Of a DNA stretch of 64,000 nt, positions 25,493 through 39,451 are shown one piece after another. A program made the translations under genes and the position numbers. The stretch comes from Rhynochetos jubatus (taxonomy: Eukaryota; Chordata; Aves; Eurypygiformes; Rhynochetidae): NCBI GenBank assembly GCA_027574665.1, contig CM050664.1:15712774-15776773 (forward strand), written 5' to 3'. The notes under the pieces are model-generated. The model was given only the letters and a program-made list of their open reading frames with translations. It had not been told where the DNA came from and made no database searches. Numbering within the stretch: the stretch's first letter is position 1; each line of letters begins with the position of its first letter.

Positions 25493-28400
25493 GAAAAAGC
25501 ATAATCAAAAGTTGTACCAAAAGTGGCAAGACAGAATTAATTGCATTATGCAGGTAATAATTGTCGAAGCTCTCCCAGTGCACAGCTGCAGCTCCCCACT
25601 GAAGAGAAATAGGCCCAACAGGTTATACGCACAGCCAGCGGTTTTTGTTCCGCTTGAGACACTTTCCTAGGCTGGAAACCTCCATTCGCATCTCTTAGGA
25701 AAATGAAACTTCAACATGAACAGCATTATCCTCCCACAGAGCACAAAATCCAACCTAAAACATTTTGCACTATAACCATAATTCAAGGTCCTTTTTTCCA
25801 ATCAGCTGGCTAGTCCAAAAAAGGACATTTTAATTTCTTATTGATCCAGGCCACTGGAATTTCATGTAAGAGTTCACTTGGGAAATTGGAACAGGAGCGT
25901 GTAAACTTACAACTGAGAAAGGAAATACTTTCCTAATAAGTTACTGGAGGGCTCCACTGAGTCACAGCATCTACCGAAGGTATTACACAACAGCTGGGTG
26001 TCCTGTTTGGGGAATACAAAGAATATCTAGAATAAGGAAATCACATAACGTTTCTTAAAAAGAATTTCTCCTGTGAAGCATTTACCATTTTTTATTTCTT
26101 TTCTTAATTCATGGAGCTGCCACAGTCTTAAGGAGCAAGGTCTGGTTTTAAAAGGAGGTGTGCTTTTCATCTTTTATGTCAGAAGCATAAAAGCTGTTTA
26201 CGTTAGAGGAAAACTGATTATTTTAAGTCGGCTTTCCCATTAGCACCGAAGCACAAGCAAAGCATTTGTCTTCTCAGCCGGAGCAGCACAGTGCAGGCAG
26301 CCAGGGCGCTCCAGCAAGCACCAGGTGAAAAACCCAAACGTGTAGCTGTGCTCAGCAAAGCCTGAATCTGGTCTTCTGGTGAGAAGCCAGTGTCGCTTTT
26401 AGATTGCCCCTTTATCTACCGGAGGGTACAGCGAGTTCAGGAAGAGATCTGCCAACTCAAACAGGGAACTGTTGGGAGGACTATCACAACAGCTACTCTT
26501 TGTTCAATAGCAAGGTGATTTCAGGAGTTCAGCTGCGGGGCCCGTAACATCGGAAACCAAGTAAGATCTCACTGAGAAACACGAGTTCTTCAGGCACACA
26601 CAGACTACCTACCGCTCTCAAAAGCAAATAAATAAGGCTGGGTACTGAGGTAAGGCTAAGCCCATTTTGCCTGATGCACTAGAGGTGCCGATCTGCGACG
26701 CGAGGAGCCTGCAGTACAGAACCCGCCCTGAGAAACCAACCCTGCCACAATCCTTCAGTTTCTAAGCGCTTTTCTGGGAAAACAAACTTAGAGACAAGAG
26801 TCGGCTGACCTCCCCAAGGGCCGTGCATCGCCTTTATTCTCTGTGACAGAAGGCTAAGGAGAGCGGCTCCCAGAGCGAGTCCTCGCGCTGTCGCAGCTCT
26901 GGCAGGCGCCTCCTCGGGCTCTCCACGGATGTACGCAGCCGAGGAACGCGTCCACGCTGTGCTTGTAGCCGTGCCTCCAGAGGAACCCCCGTGCTGCCCT
27001 CTTCCAAAAATGAAAACACACGATGCTCCTTCCCCTCCCTCTGCTTTTGCTTGTAACCAGATGGATCCGCACGTCTTGATCCCCTCCGATTCCCTCAATC
27101 TAATGAGAAGGAGTCAATCTTGTAATTACATTTTTCCTGTAAAAAAGGGGGATAAACCCATGGATTTGGGTTAAACTGAGCACAGAGCAGAACTTCCAAG
27201 CCTTACGCTGGGCTCCAGAGACAACGCAAGGCAGGTGCCACGAGGGTGGCTGGGGTCAGAACCGGGCTCTGCTCTAAGCCTGGCAGCCCGACGGGAGCCC
27301 AGCTCTGTTCCCCGGGAGACAGCGCTGAACCACCGGCAGCTCAGACAGGCATCAGGATGTGCTTCACAACCAAGAGCGGCTCGAACGGCCTCTGAGGATC
27401 CCTTATCAAGTGGCGTATGCTGTCTTCTCTAGATTCCTCCTGCAAACTCCTCTGCTGCCAGCAGTACTACAAAGCCAGCTTCCTGACAGGAATTAAACAT
27501 CTTGGGTTGCCTTCAGCCAAGAGGTGTGAAAGTTGCCCGAGGGGGCTCAACCCAGCCCTCCACTGCAGAGAAGCGCCACCAACTGCATCCAGCACAAGAG
27601 TTCTGTGATTCCAGCTGCACTCTGGAATCGATCCTACCTGAGGAACGAGGATGCAGCAAAAGATGTACTAAGGAAGAGTCGAAGTCCTCCCAAGACAGCT
27701 AACATTCACCCTACACTCTGCAGGAAGGGGGCAGGAGACTGATCCTCTCATCTTCTTCTGCTGTGCTTGCCTCCACACAGACGAGTGGCACTGGTTACGG
27801 AGAGTTATCCCTGCTCACAACTGCCTGGCTGCGACAGCACGGTTGGTACTTCCCCCTTCCCATGCTGCTGTGCTTCAGAAACAGTCTGCTTGAAGCGGTG
27901 AAACACTGGTGATCTCGCAGAGGGAGTGACCGGTACTCCAGTGTGGGAACACGGGTTCGGTCTGACTCTCTGCACACAGCAGAAGCTCCTCCATTTGCAG
28001 AGCACGTTCAGAGTAAGAAAACAGCTCTACGGTACCGCTGATACCAAACTGGGGGGGACGGGACACGATGACTAGGCTGAAACACGTGATGTGCGAGGAC
28101 GGAGCTGGGTTTCGGCAGCTCTGAGAGGAGAAGACTGCCACAAGACAGAGCCAGGCTCTTCTCGGAGGTACACAGCGATATGAGGACAAGTCCTGGGGAG
28201 GTTCACAACAACCAGCTCTAACGAAGCCTCTGTTGAGCTCAAGTTTAGACAAGCACCTTCAGAGGTCCCTGAACAGCCTACGTAACCCTGTGATGCCACA
28301 CAGCTGCCACACAGAAAACCACAGGAAAAGTTCTGTTTGTCTCAAGGACCTACCGTGTGCCTGTTCGGTTCAGGTCTCCACCGACCCAGACGAATACAGA

Positions 28401-30987
28401 GTGCGGAGGAAGTTTTCGTCATATTTGATTTAAAAGTTCCTCTTCATGCCTTCATCTTCATAAAGAAAGGTTACACTAGATGAATTTTTTTCATTTCAGG
28501 TAGACCTGAATTCATCATGAATTTGTCCCGCTGATAAAAACCATGGGCAAGCACCGCGCAGTAACCATCACCACCGTTCAGAACGGCAGCCTACAGACGT
28601 ACCTGCATCTTACCTGAAACTCTGGGCGCCGCAATAAGCATTAGAAGCCTGCATATTAATAAAAAAGTATATACAAATCTTTTTCAGTTGACATTTCAGC
28701 CTGTTTCCACAATTTTTATTGCTATTTCTTCAGAAACAACACTGTTTAATATCAAATGTATTAGAAATTCCCACTCTCTGACTACGGAATTTCCACCATA
28801 ATGTCACATGGCCTTGGAAACTGCTGACCACACCTACCGAAACTGTATTTATGCACCCAAACCTTCACGAAACACCTTCAGTGAGACGCCTGTATAGGGC
28901 AAGACCTTCTGAATCACTGATACGCAGTGGTAAGCCCAATTTCAAGTCCTGGTGCTGAAAGAAGAAAAGACTCAAGAGACGAACTGACTCAAAGCATGAA
29001 GGTTACAGCTGAGAAGTACCAGTTTTAAATGCCAAAGCCGTTATTTTTATCACTCCCTCTCATTCCAATTTAAAGGAGGACAGGACTACTGATATCGTTA
29101 GGCGCTAGAGGTGTTGAAACGCAATGGGGATCAATAGTTTTTTCAGGAAGAAAGCAGGCAGAAAGGAGATGAGCAGTTTCAAGTCTCCTTCTCCCCTGCC
29201 AGCAGCAGCTTCAACCACATCCTGGATACTCAAACCCCAAATTATCTCCAACACCTTACTTCTGCCAAATACACTAAATTTTCTCTCATCATCTAACAAG
29301 TCCCTAGCTCTCACATTCTCGACAGCTCTTCCAATACGAGTTAACTTGATGAATAAAAAATATGTGGCATATTGAATTAAAAAAAGAGTCTGGGAACAGC
29401 TCTAACAGCTCTGAATCTGCAGTACAGATTTTATTACTCTCTCGCACAGCGAGGCAGAGCGTACTGGCAGCAGCCGCCTACTTTCCAGTTCAAAAGAACA
29501 CGAAGCTCTTATCAAGCACCACACTATATATTTCCAGGATGAAGGCGAGTCCAGACCGCAACTTACTGAACCACGATTCTGATTCTCACTCGTCCTATGT
29601 ACCTCCATAACCTTCCCACTAAGGCCATACAGCACAGCCATACCCTTCTAGTAAATAATTGAGTTCTTGTGCTTAAATCAGTTTCCTTTAGAAAGTTGCA
29701 AAGTCCTTGTGCGTTGGTGGAAAAAAACATGTTTTAAAACACATACGGGGAACGAGAAAACTGCAAACAGTGAAGGCATGTGAAGCCTTCATGGCGAAAT
29801 CATTTTGAATTCAAATTTAATTGGAATATAGCAGCCTAGGAAATTATGGTTCTAAACCACAAACGAGGGAATGTTTAGTAACCCCAAGCAAAAATCCCCT
29901 GGCCTCTCTAGCAGCTCAGTTCAAGCTTGAAGCTTTACATCTATTTATAGACCTCGGGCACATATCACTACAATAGCTGATTGTGCTTTGCAGCTGTTTT
30001 GTATATCTAGAAGGGCAGGAAAGAACAGACTGCACTTTGATCTTTCCCTTTTTTGGAGTATTAAAACAACAAGTAAAAAATGGCATTAGAAAGGACTCAG
30101 TATTTTTGCATCGCAAGGGTGCATGTTCCAAAAGCCACAGCTTACACTACACACGTAGGACTGAGAGCTAACATGTTCGATTGTTTACCAGTATTATAAA
30201 TAAGGGCTGCAGAAAATATTTATTCTAGAAGCATGCAAACAACTTCACCTATCATGAAAACATATGCCAAATCTAATTATAGCAGTCTGTTCCCCAACGC
30301 ATCTGTTGTTAAGTGACACACACATAAAATTAAGATTCAACCTGAACGGAACTGCATCGTAAATTAGCACTTAGCATTTCTCGGGCAATAAACGACAGTA
30401 AGCATTTGCTCAAGAGATCGTTGTGGGATAAAAATTAACTACGTACCACCTGTAAAACCTGTGGGTATTAAAGGTTTCTAAATTACACAAATGTGTTGGA
30501 GCTAACACTCCAGACAGAAATATGTATTATTCACGAAGGCGTATCAGTGATTCCCACCTTACAACGGGCGCTGGCCCGTTCTGAGCTCTGGGTTAGGGAA
30601 GGATCTACTGGCCACGCTTACTTTGTCAGTATGTGTGTCACTCTAGCACTCAAACAGCTGCCCGATGTCAGTACTACAGGGAGAAAAATCTCACTTTTTA
30701 GCAAAAGGAAGGAAATAAGCATGAAGCGAGCACCTTCAGAGACCTGACTGTAGCACATCTAGCTGCCCTGAAGAACATTTCTAATCAAATGCTGATGGGA
30801 CCTACAACTTGCAGTAAAATGTGCAACGGGATAAAAACGTACAGCTGACAATTACTACCGAGATGTGTTTGCACGGCTCATTTCCAAACAACCTCATGGA
30901 CTAAGTACATGAATATGTTCAAAACATACCAAATGAGCAGCCTCTACAGACTTCTGCTTCAGCATCACGTTTCATTAAGACTTCTTC
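25493..30987. other. Intron 1 segment, no gene found
   Basis: Unique sequence that becomes GC-richer at about 26820-28420. That interval has several overlapping open frames on both strands, the longest 139 codons on the minus strand at 26679-27098 and Ala/Gly-rich. None resembles a known protein, and no matching splice-site pair was identified. Confidence 0.65.
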
Positions 30988-31015
30988 TTTTAATCACTTC
31001 TACAAGTGATTAAAA
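30988..31015. repeat. Perfect 12-base inverted repeat, 4-base loop
   Basis: TTTTAATCACTT and AAGTGATTAAAA are separated by CTAC. It contains two mirrored TAAT-type homeodomain cores and could form a hairpin. Confidence 0.9.
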
Positions 31016-31559
31016 AAAAGCACCCTTAGGAAAAAAAATAAAGTAAAAAGCTTGTGGTGAGTCCCATAGTAGCACAACCAGGGCGTATGCGGTGTGCCTG
31101 GGGATGTTCCCGCTGTGCAGCCCCACCTTTCTCTGCCAGGCTGAATGTTGATTCAGGTATGTTGGAGAGCACAGATAAACAAATTACGGAGTTAGTGAGA
31201 TGGAAAAGGAGCGGTAGGCTGCACGAAACGCAGCAGACCAAATGAAGAAGAGAACAAATCTGTCAGAGGAAAGCTGGGAAGACGAGACACTGTTAAGTGT
31301 TAAACAGCCTCAGAGTTATCTGCACAGCATGATCAGCACAGCATAATTATGAACAAAGCTTTCAGACTTTTAAATATGTAAGATAAGACACTAGATAGTG
31401 CTTTTCAAAACCTCATTTTAAAAGAAAATAGTTAAGTATATTCACAGATTCTGAACACAGATTTCTTTCTGCCATGGCCTATCTCTCTGTGGCATCTGTT
31501 TGGGGTTTTTTTAGAGCACTTAAGAGAATGTTCTTTATGTTAATGAGCATTATTATCTA

Positions 31560-31645
31560 AGTATAAATTACATTAGAAACAAATATATAAAATAATAATT
31601 TACAAAATAAATTATTTATATTAGGGCAAGAATAAAAATATTACT
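31560..31645. repeat. AT-rich low-complexity stretch
   Basis: Almost only A and T for about 80 bases, with a 9-base perfect hairpin (31594-31602 with 31608-31616). Confidence 0.8.
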
Positions 31646-33780
31646 ATCCCACGCTGATCACAGCTATGGGAGAGGTAGAGCAAGTATTTATTGCTGGAGA
31701 TTTAACCATGTTTCATTGCACACACTTGAAAAAGCAATGAATGAAATAAACCAGAGACTTCTTGACCACAAAAGCTTTTTCGAACCATTTGATTTTTCAC
31801 CAAATAAGAATGACTGATATAATTCAGCCAACAAACAGGACAACTACGAACATCACTTGGTGACATGTTTGTGTTGTCCCTAACGCTGTGACAACCAGAG
31901 GATTTAGTTAAAGGAAGCAGTTGCCGTTAATCCTCCATCTCCTCTTGCTGGACCAAAACCACCCTTGCCGTGAAAACTGTAATCCCATCCCGAGGAGAGC
32001 CAGGTAAAAGAGGAGTTGCCTGGCTGCGGTCCCTGCGCTGCTATGCAGAACCAACCGTGCATTCAGCTACTTTGAACAGCCACTCACTTTGCCACGCCGC
32101 CACGGAGACTGCAGGCGGGTCGGGAGGAGAACAAGACAATACGAGCTACCACCTAAAGAAGCTGCTACCAGAGGGAGTAATGCAATACAGGTCGAGAGCT
32201 CGTGGCCCTGGAAAGGAGTCTCCAAACCACAACTCCAAAGTATGACTCAGCAGGCGGTATTGAAGAGAGAATAAACACGAGAGAGCATGAGCTGACAACA
32301 ATAGCAGCAGCATCTGAGGAGACTCTGATAAGTAACATTTATAACGGTGCATACCACTGGCAAATTCATTAATGTGGTCCAAGCAAGCGAATTGTCAGAA
32401 AGGTCAGAAAATACTCTGAAAGGCTGCAGTGTATTCATGTCCTGCACTGCAATCCAAGGCTGAATTTCTGCATTTTAAACTCAGTATTTTAAGAGGTGGA
32501 AAAGCTGAAACTTCAAAAGATCTCTCACACTATTCCCTTTTACAAAACTTTTAGTAAAAACAAATTTCACATACAAAATATAAAATTTCCAAAGTGGATT
32601 TAGAATACATCACTAGTAACTACCACTGGGATTCCAGCTGAATATTATCTGATGCCATAATAACTCATTTCAATAGAGGGACACCTCCCTATAATATTAT
32701 TTCTGAAGTAAAACATGTTAGACATTAAGTTCAAATGTCAGGCTGGCTCAGCCTGAGCTAGACTTCAGCTGTAAGTAGTGTACAGCTGTTGTGCAATGTC
32801 AGAGCTTGCTAAAAGCTTCCATCTCCCTGGTTTCGTGCCCACGTGGAAGCCTGCCAGTCTTGATGACACAGATAGGATACAGCAAAGCTTGTATAATTAC
32901 TGCTAAACACAAGAACTGTGCTAAAACAACACTTCTGATCTTCCTTATATCCGCAAGAACAGGAAATCCAGAGGAGAGTCCCTCAGCCGAGGCCACGGGA
33001 TGAGGTACTCCAAGACACAAGGTAGGATAAATACCCCATTCTTGCAGAACACGGGTGCTAAAGAGCACGTTCCAAGGAGAGGGAGAAAAACCCAACTCCA
33101 CTTGCCTGGTGAGATGTCCGAGATGAGAAAAGTTAATTAGCGGTAAGGGGCAACAAAAGCACCCCCCAAGCAGCTTCCGCAGGGAATGCTGCAGACCCCA
33201 GCCAACAGCCAGCCACCCCGGACTTCGACTTGACTCAATGCTGGCATTCGACTAAGGCAGTTCCCACCGCCTGACCATCTTCCTCATTTTTGGATTAGAC
33301 AGCTCCAAACCCAGCCCGGAACATGGATAAACCTCTGGGAATGATAAACGTCAGAGCCCATCGATACGTGTCTGCCAACAAGGGGATCAGTCCCTCTCGG
33401 GAGAGGAGTGACAAGCGCGTGAGGGATCTGAGGCACCGCAGTTGTCGAAGATGTCACCAATTTGAGATACACTTCCCAAAATCCACACGCAACTTGCAGA
33501 AAGCACTGCCGTTTTAACAGGCACCGGCGCACACTAACAGACCCCTAGAGATGCTCTTACAGCTGAAACATCACGCACAGTAACCGCTCCTTACGCTTCA
33601 GTATGGCAGCCTTAAACATCCACTTTTCCACTCGCTCGGTTTACATTACACACCAACAAAACACTTCCCTGCATCCTTCAGAGAGCTTATAGAAACTTTA
33701 AATTCTCTCAGCAATAAGGGAAAAGCGTTACTGTAGAATAATTCAAATTAAACGATGAGAGAAAATCGTTGCTACTTTTT

Positions 33781-33822
33781 ATCCAAAGCTGAATTTAATT
33801 GATCAAAGCTGAATTTCATTTG
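33781..33822. repeat. Short tandem duplication, 21-base units
   Basis: Two units share CAAAGCTGAATTT and differ by a few substitutions. This is minor intronic sequence. Confidence 0.7.
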
Positions 33823-35982
33823 CATGATCTTTGCAAATAAACAGTTTGTTCGCTATCCATCCTTCCTGATAAAACAAAAAGGGTTTTTAAATAAAAAACC
33901 AAACTGGTTTGAACTTTAAACCTCTATCTAGGCTCTACATCGCTACCCACGGACCATTTGTCACTCGGCAGCATTTTGTTATCCTTATTCCCCTGCCCTC
34001 CGGGCTCTGCAAAGCCAAGGGTTCTAGCTAGGAGTAAGTAAATGTTTATACTTCGAGTCTGCACATCACAAGGCTGTATCAGCAGCGTCAGTGGACATTT
34101 TTCCCAGAAAGCGAACAGGCTGGGCAGCTGTATTTTGACAAGAAATGTTGTTTCCTTTTATGGCCCACAGAGTCGGTGGCTGTGGTCTGCGCGGGGGGGA
34201 AGGCAAGCACCCTCTGCTCCATCCCCCAGCACCGATATCCCTGGGCAAGCCGTTCTTCCCACTGTCATCCTGATTCTTCCCCTCCTCGTACTTACGTTCA
34301 AGCACAAAAAAGATGCTCCAGGTAGGATGCTGTAGTATTAACTTTCTGGTTTGCTCTATTGTAAATCCCAGAAATGCAGAGTTAGAAAAATCTGCTTGGA
34401 TTGCAAAAGGTTTACGGGCGCTCCCTAGCCCAGCAGACGGGCTCCTTTCCTGCAAAGGGACCAACGAGGGGCTCGGCGACTCTGTCACTCACGTCTTTCA
34501 ACCTCTATGTTATTAAAAACAGCTAAAAGAGGTTTTGAAGAATGAATGCCCTGGAGATTCACTGCCAATTCATCAACACTGAGACTGCATAATGTTCCAG
34601 ATCACAGCCCATATAAAATTAAAAGGATGACTATGACCCTTTCCAATGAAGTTTTTGCCCGTTTCTTCAGGAATCCTGTCCTGAAGGGCACATTAACTGG
34701 ACAACTGCAAGGAAGAAACCAAGAGACTGGAGGAAGTGGGAAACCCCTGTAGCGGATCTGCGGCAGACCGACGAGGAACGCCTGGCCATGAGACCAGCTG
34801 AGCAAGTTTCCAACCATCCTACCCCAGCTCCCTACTCCCATTACTTCATTTACTCCCTTTGCTTCAGCTTTTCACTCCTTCAGTTGTACCAAACCCCGAA
34901 CCAACCCTTTTTTGTGGCTTCAGTCTCAGAGTGGAAAGCTGGAAGGACAGACTGGAAGGAAGGGAAGGGGCACAGGGAAAAGTAAGACGCTGGAGGTGGG
35001 GAAGGAAAACATTTCTAAGATTTTATTAAAGAAGGTAAAACAAGTTTTCCAAATGGCAACTGAAGCCAGCGCGATTCAGCAATCCTAATCTATACGGAGG
35101 GGGAAAGGCAAAAAACCCACGCAGCCACGTGAACGCTGCCTGCATCACATTAAAACCAGCAAAGCCTCATAACCTCCCCTACTTACAGACCCTGCACTCG
35201 CTTCTGCCCCTTTCCTAAAACAAAGCAAAAGCTGCAGATTTTGTACGGAGGCAAAGAACCAGCCTCTTAAACGTACACATTTTCCTTCGTGTTTCCTTAA
35301 TTGAATTTGCAGAAAAGTCACGCTAACGAGAGGAGAGGGGGAGAGCTGGCTAGGAAGGGGATAAAAAACCGAGTGCCAGCGAGCAGCAGCAACCGAGGGA
35401 TAGAGCCTGAGGAGCATTAACGCCAAGCCTGGACCACAGTCTGTAGGGATGTGGACCTGCTGGTTGGTTATCTGCACAAGCTCGTGGACACGGGAACGTG
35501 AAAACTGCAGAACGCTGAAGGGAAGCACCTAACCTTAGGGACGCGGCCCCACTGTGTTTTCAAACGCAAGGTGTAGCCTGGTAAGTTCAAGACTTGTGCA
35601 AGTTCACTCTTAGGTCAGGCTTGAACAAAGCCAAATAAAAGACTCAAGCTTCAAACTCAGCGAGAGAACAAATTCTTGAGGAAACGGGACACAAACGCAC
35701 TCCGGCAGCCTTTCCCTATTAAACATGGCCCTGTGCAATTTAACAAGAAAATTACAGATATAAAAATTAATAAAACAGATGCAGAGGAATCTTTAGGTAA
35801 GAGCCCTGGTATAACAATATAAACAATAGAATCCCCTAAAAATTCCCAAGAACCTTAAAAATATAGTACTTGAAGGCAACAATTTCCTGCTTATGGAAAT
35901 AAACAGAACTGATTTCAGGAAAAAAACCCCAAACCAAACACAAAAAACCCCAACCAAAACACCACACAAACCCAAACTAGGC

Positions 35983-36011
<29 letters not shown>
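35983..36011 (+). repeat. Run of 29 G
   Basis: An uninterrupted G run follows about 60 bases made almost only of A and C (35921-35980). It becomes a C run in the ADCY9 transcript. This is the longest homopolymer in the window, and its length is probably imprecise. Confidence 0.9.
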
Positions 36012-36014
<3 letters not shown>

Positions 36015-36326
36015 GGGTGGAAACAGTCTCAAGTTTTAGGTACCTAAAAACAGCCCTTGAAGTGATCCTCCCCTAAGGATATTTTAATCTTAGTCACATG
36101 GTTTTTTCTAAGGTATTTTTATTTAGTCTCCCTGTAGATAACTGCAAGGAGAGAACAGCTAACATGATATTAATTATTTGATGTCTCCACTCATAGCTGA
36201 AAGAGGCATTAAGTGTGAACTATTACCAGTAAAGTCAGTAGGCTCACCGACCTTGGGGAATGTTCTCACACACATGTACTGTTCCCATCACTTGTCCTTT
36301 GTCTCAATCAAAAAAAATCAAGTTTA

Positions 36327-36404
36327 TTTTCTTAATCTTTGATACACTTTGCTACTTACCTGCTTTTCTTAATCTGTGATACGTGTACTTTGATACTTGC
36401 CTGC
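36327..36404. repeat. Imperfect tandem duplication (37 and 41 bases)
   Basis: Copies at 36327-36363 and 36364-36404 both begin TTTTCTTAATCT and end CTGC. They differ by a 4-base indel and three substitutions. Confidence 0.85.
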
Positions 36405-39400
36405 TTATCAATAAGCAAGCCTATACAACTGTACCAGTAGATAAGAAAAAATAAGAAGAGAAAATATTTGAGAATGTTTCATAACACACATGTGCTCTTG
36501 TTTACACAAAGCCGAAGAGGAAATGGATCCTTTACTATTCATGGCTCATACTTTCACCCAAATCACCTATTTTTTTTTTTTGCTTTCACCTTACTGTTTG
36601 CGATAGAAACTGGAAAATATACAGAAAGAACAGTTTACACAACAACCTTTCAACTACTCATGTCTGCTCTGGGTTTGCAAGTTTAGCCAGCATGAGTGAA
36701 GTTGCCAGTTAAACAGACCTGGAAACGTTACGGCAAGGCTCGCAGAGCAAAGCGGAATAAATCCCAAAAATAAATACATCTGTAATCACCAAAACTTATC
36801 ATACAAGAAAAACACTTGCTGCCCAGGGATCACCAGTGCTGCAAACCGAGGCCTGGCTACCTGAAGTGGATTTGGCTGGCCAAGGCAAACACAGATAAGC
36901 ACAGAAAGAGAAGACATAACAGCCAGATTTGCTCAGGCACAGGCAACGCGGACCTGGGCTGTCCCATCTACCTGCCAGGGACATGGGCTGTCTCTGCAGC
37001 ACAGGCACCACCTCACAACAGCTAGGGAGTAAACAGAAACCCAGCTTCTGTCCTGGCTTTGTACATGGCCACAGCATCCAAAGGCCTTCATATTAAAGCA
37101 AAACAACCCCCCAAAACATTAGTTTGCAGAGTTTTTTCCAGAACTAACAGAAACAATGCCTTCTATACCTACACCCGTGCACGTAATGATAAAAATTAAT
37201 ACTGCTGCATGTTGAATTTCTCCCTATAGGAAGAACTCTGGGAATGAGAAGCAGTGACTGATTAAGTGTTAAAAAAGGAGAAAAATACCAAGGGAATGTT
37301 AAGTTTATGAAGCACCTCGCTTCACGGCTGTCACTGGGAGGCAGAGGAAGCGTGCAATTAGCTGTACAACACCACGCGTTCATCCAGACACGGGTACCAC
37401 AGTACCAACACACACCTGGCTCGCCGTCTTGCAACCTGCCTCCGTGGGCGGCCCCGGGCTCCTCTGGGAACACCCGGCTGGGCTAGGCTACCGAGACTGC
37501 CGAGTACTAAACTCTGAGAAACAAAAGGCATAGCTTTAGCATGACATTATTAATCTGTGCAGCTTTTGATGACAGCAAAGATCATCCCTATCCACTTCAA
37601 GCGGAGCAATTCTCTTTCATTCTGTGTCCTGGACAAGTCAGTTCACGACACAAAAAAACCCCAAACAACAATCTCTTCCCCCTCAGTAAATGAGCAACAG
37701 TTCTATGCCAAATCATTCAAAAAGAGGATTAAAATTCTTTTAATGCCATCTTGCTGAAATACTGCATCTTTCCTTGCACGGCTAAGCTGTTACAGCAGCA
37801 ATCCATCATTATTCACAGCTTTCTGATCCTTTCTAGAAGGTGTAAGCTACCTTCACAGCAGTAACAAATGAGAAGGCTGGGAAGACTGCCGAGCAGCGCA
37901 GGGCCTCACCTGCCCCAAGGCCAGACAGCCAAAACCATCGCCACAGACAGGTCCTTACCTTCTCCTCAAGCTGCTGCTCCTGTTCCCCAGCACACCCAGT
38001 GCTTTTGCAGCAGCTGATATACGGGGCTTCTTGCTCTGTCACCCAACGCCCCTTTGATTTCTACTTGCCTACCACCTTCCAGTTTTTCTAAATCCCATCA
38101 CAACATTCCTCTCTAATTTACCTCCCAGAAGACACAATCTAATGGGTAATTAAAAATACAAAAGAAAATTCAGGAATAATGACTTTCTCTTAACAGCTTT
38201 CGTCCCATTAAAACAGTTTGCTGCTATAATACCTACGGGGTTGATCTTCAGCTGCCAGAGAACAAAGGAAACAAACACCAAAAATTTCTCTAAATACGCC
38301 ACGTTAGATTTGAGAAAAGCTACCATGGTGCTACGGGACCTTGGAAACGTTAAACGTACGTGAGAGATTGCTCGGAAGTCAGCTTTGCTCTTCAGTTCTA
38401 TGGCTTGAAACCACACCAATCCCACTATCTGCAAATCCTGCCTTTCCTATTCCACGAGACACTCACATCGGCAAACGGCACTGGAAACACTATGACAAGG
38501 TCCACCACAGTCCACCCCTACCCCCAGTTGTTTATGCTTCTGAATTATTTGCAAACAAACGTTAAAGAACATTAAAGTAAATAAAAAGGGGGAAATAAAC
38601 TCCAGCATTACCATATGATCAGCCACATTAAATTGTAAAAAAAAGGACAGAGTCATTTTTAAGAAGGGAGGGAAACTGCTAAGTTTGTTTATAAAGGACT
38701 CTGGTTCTCTTCCAAGTTCCACGTTCCAGCCTGAAAATAACTTCATAAAACAGCTGTCAGGTTTTTTTTTGAGGGGAGGGAGAGTGATCTACCAGCAAAT
38801 ACGATCTTTCTTTAGAAGGACACAAGTTATCAGGGGTAGCAGCTTGTGCTTCACTGAGAAAATTCAATTCCTATCCGGCCCCTAGAATCTGCAGCCAAAA
38901 ATGTAAAGGAGCACCCAAAAAGAAAAGCCAACCTCCACGGACAGACCCCAGTGTCTGAGCTCACCGAACAGAGAAGCACCATCACCCCCGTGCTCAGAAA
39001 ACCATGGGAACTGATCATTTCCCACTGGACCAAAAAGTCAGCCATTAATCTTCCTTTCACTGCAGGTTCTCTTAAAACATGTTTTTCCCCCAACTAACCT
39101 CTTAGTTAAGTAGAATTTTTTTTTAAACTTCAATATATTTTAAAATCAAGTAATTAAAGTTCCAAATCTCATACCAGCATATTCTAGAGCGAAATACGAG
39201 GGAACTCAACCACCTACTTACTGTGCTGTGTAAACACTCACATTGGCACTTACCTTTCAGATCTTCACATGTTGTTACACACTCGGTCTCTGCTGTCTTG
39301 GCTGATAAAACTGCAACTAAAACTAAGCAATTTTTATTTTGTACAAGGTGCACCAGTAGTTCAAAAACTCCCATTTCTCCATGCACGGAGAAACGTTCAC

Positions 39401-39451
39401 ATCAGTAGTCACATAAACAACCGCGTAAGTAGTATCTGTATTCAAAATAGC

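Larger units (their letters stand above)
31646..39451. other. Intron 1 segment, no gene found
   Basis: AT-leaning sequence holding the 29-base G run and two small duplications listed separately. Recurrent CCCCAAA-type patches on the plus strand (for example 37651-37670) look like slippage-prone simple sequence. No gene is supported. Confidence 0.7.

Noticed and set aside
26679-27098. 139-codon minus-strand frame, Ala/Gly-rich
   Set aside because: No homology recognised; the local GC rise explains the lack of stops, and competing frames are open on the other strand.
35793-36032. Minus-strand frame with a polyproline run
   Set aside because: The prolines come only from the 29-base G homopolymer read as CCC.
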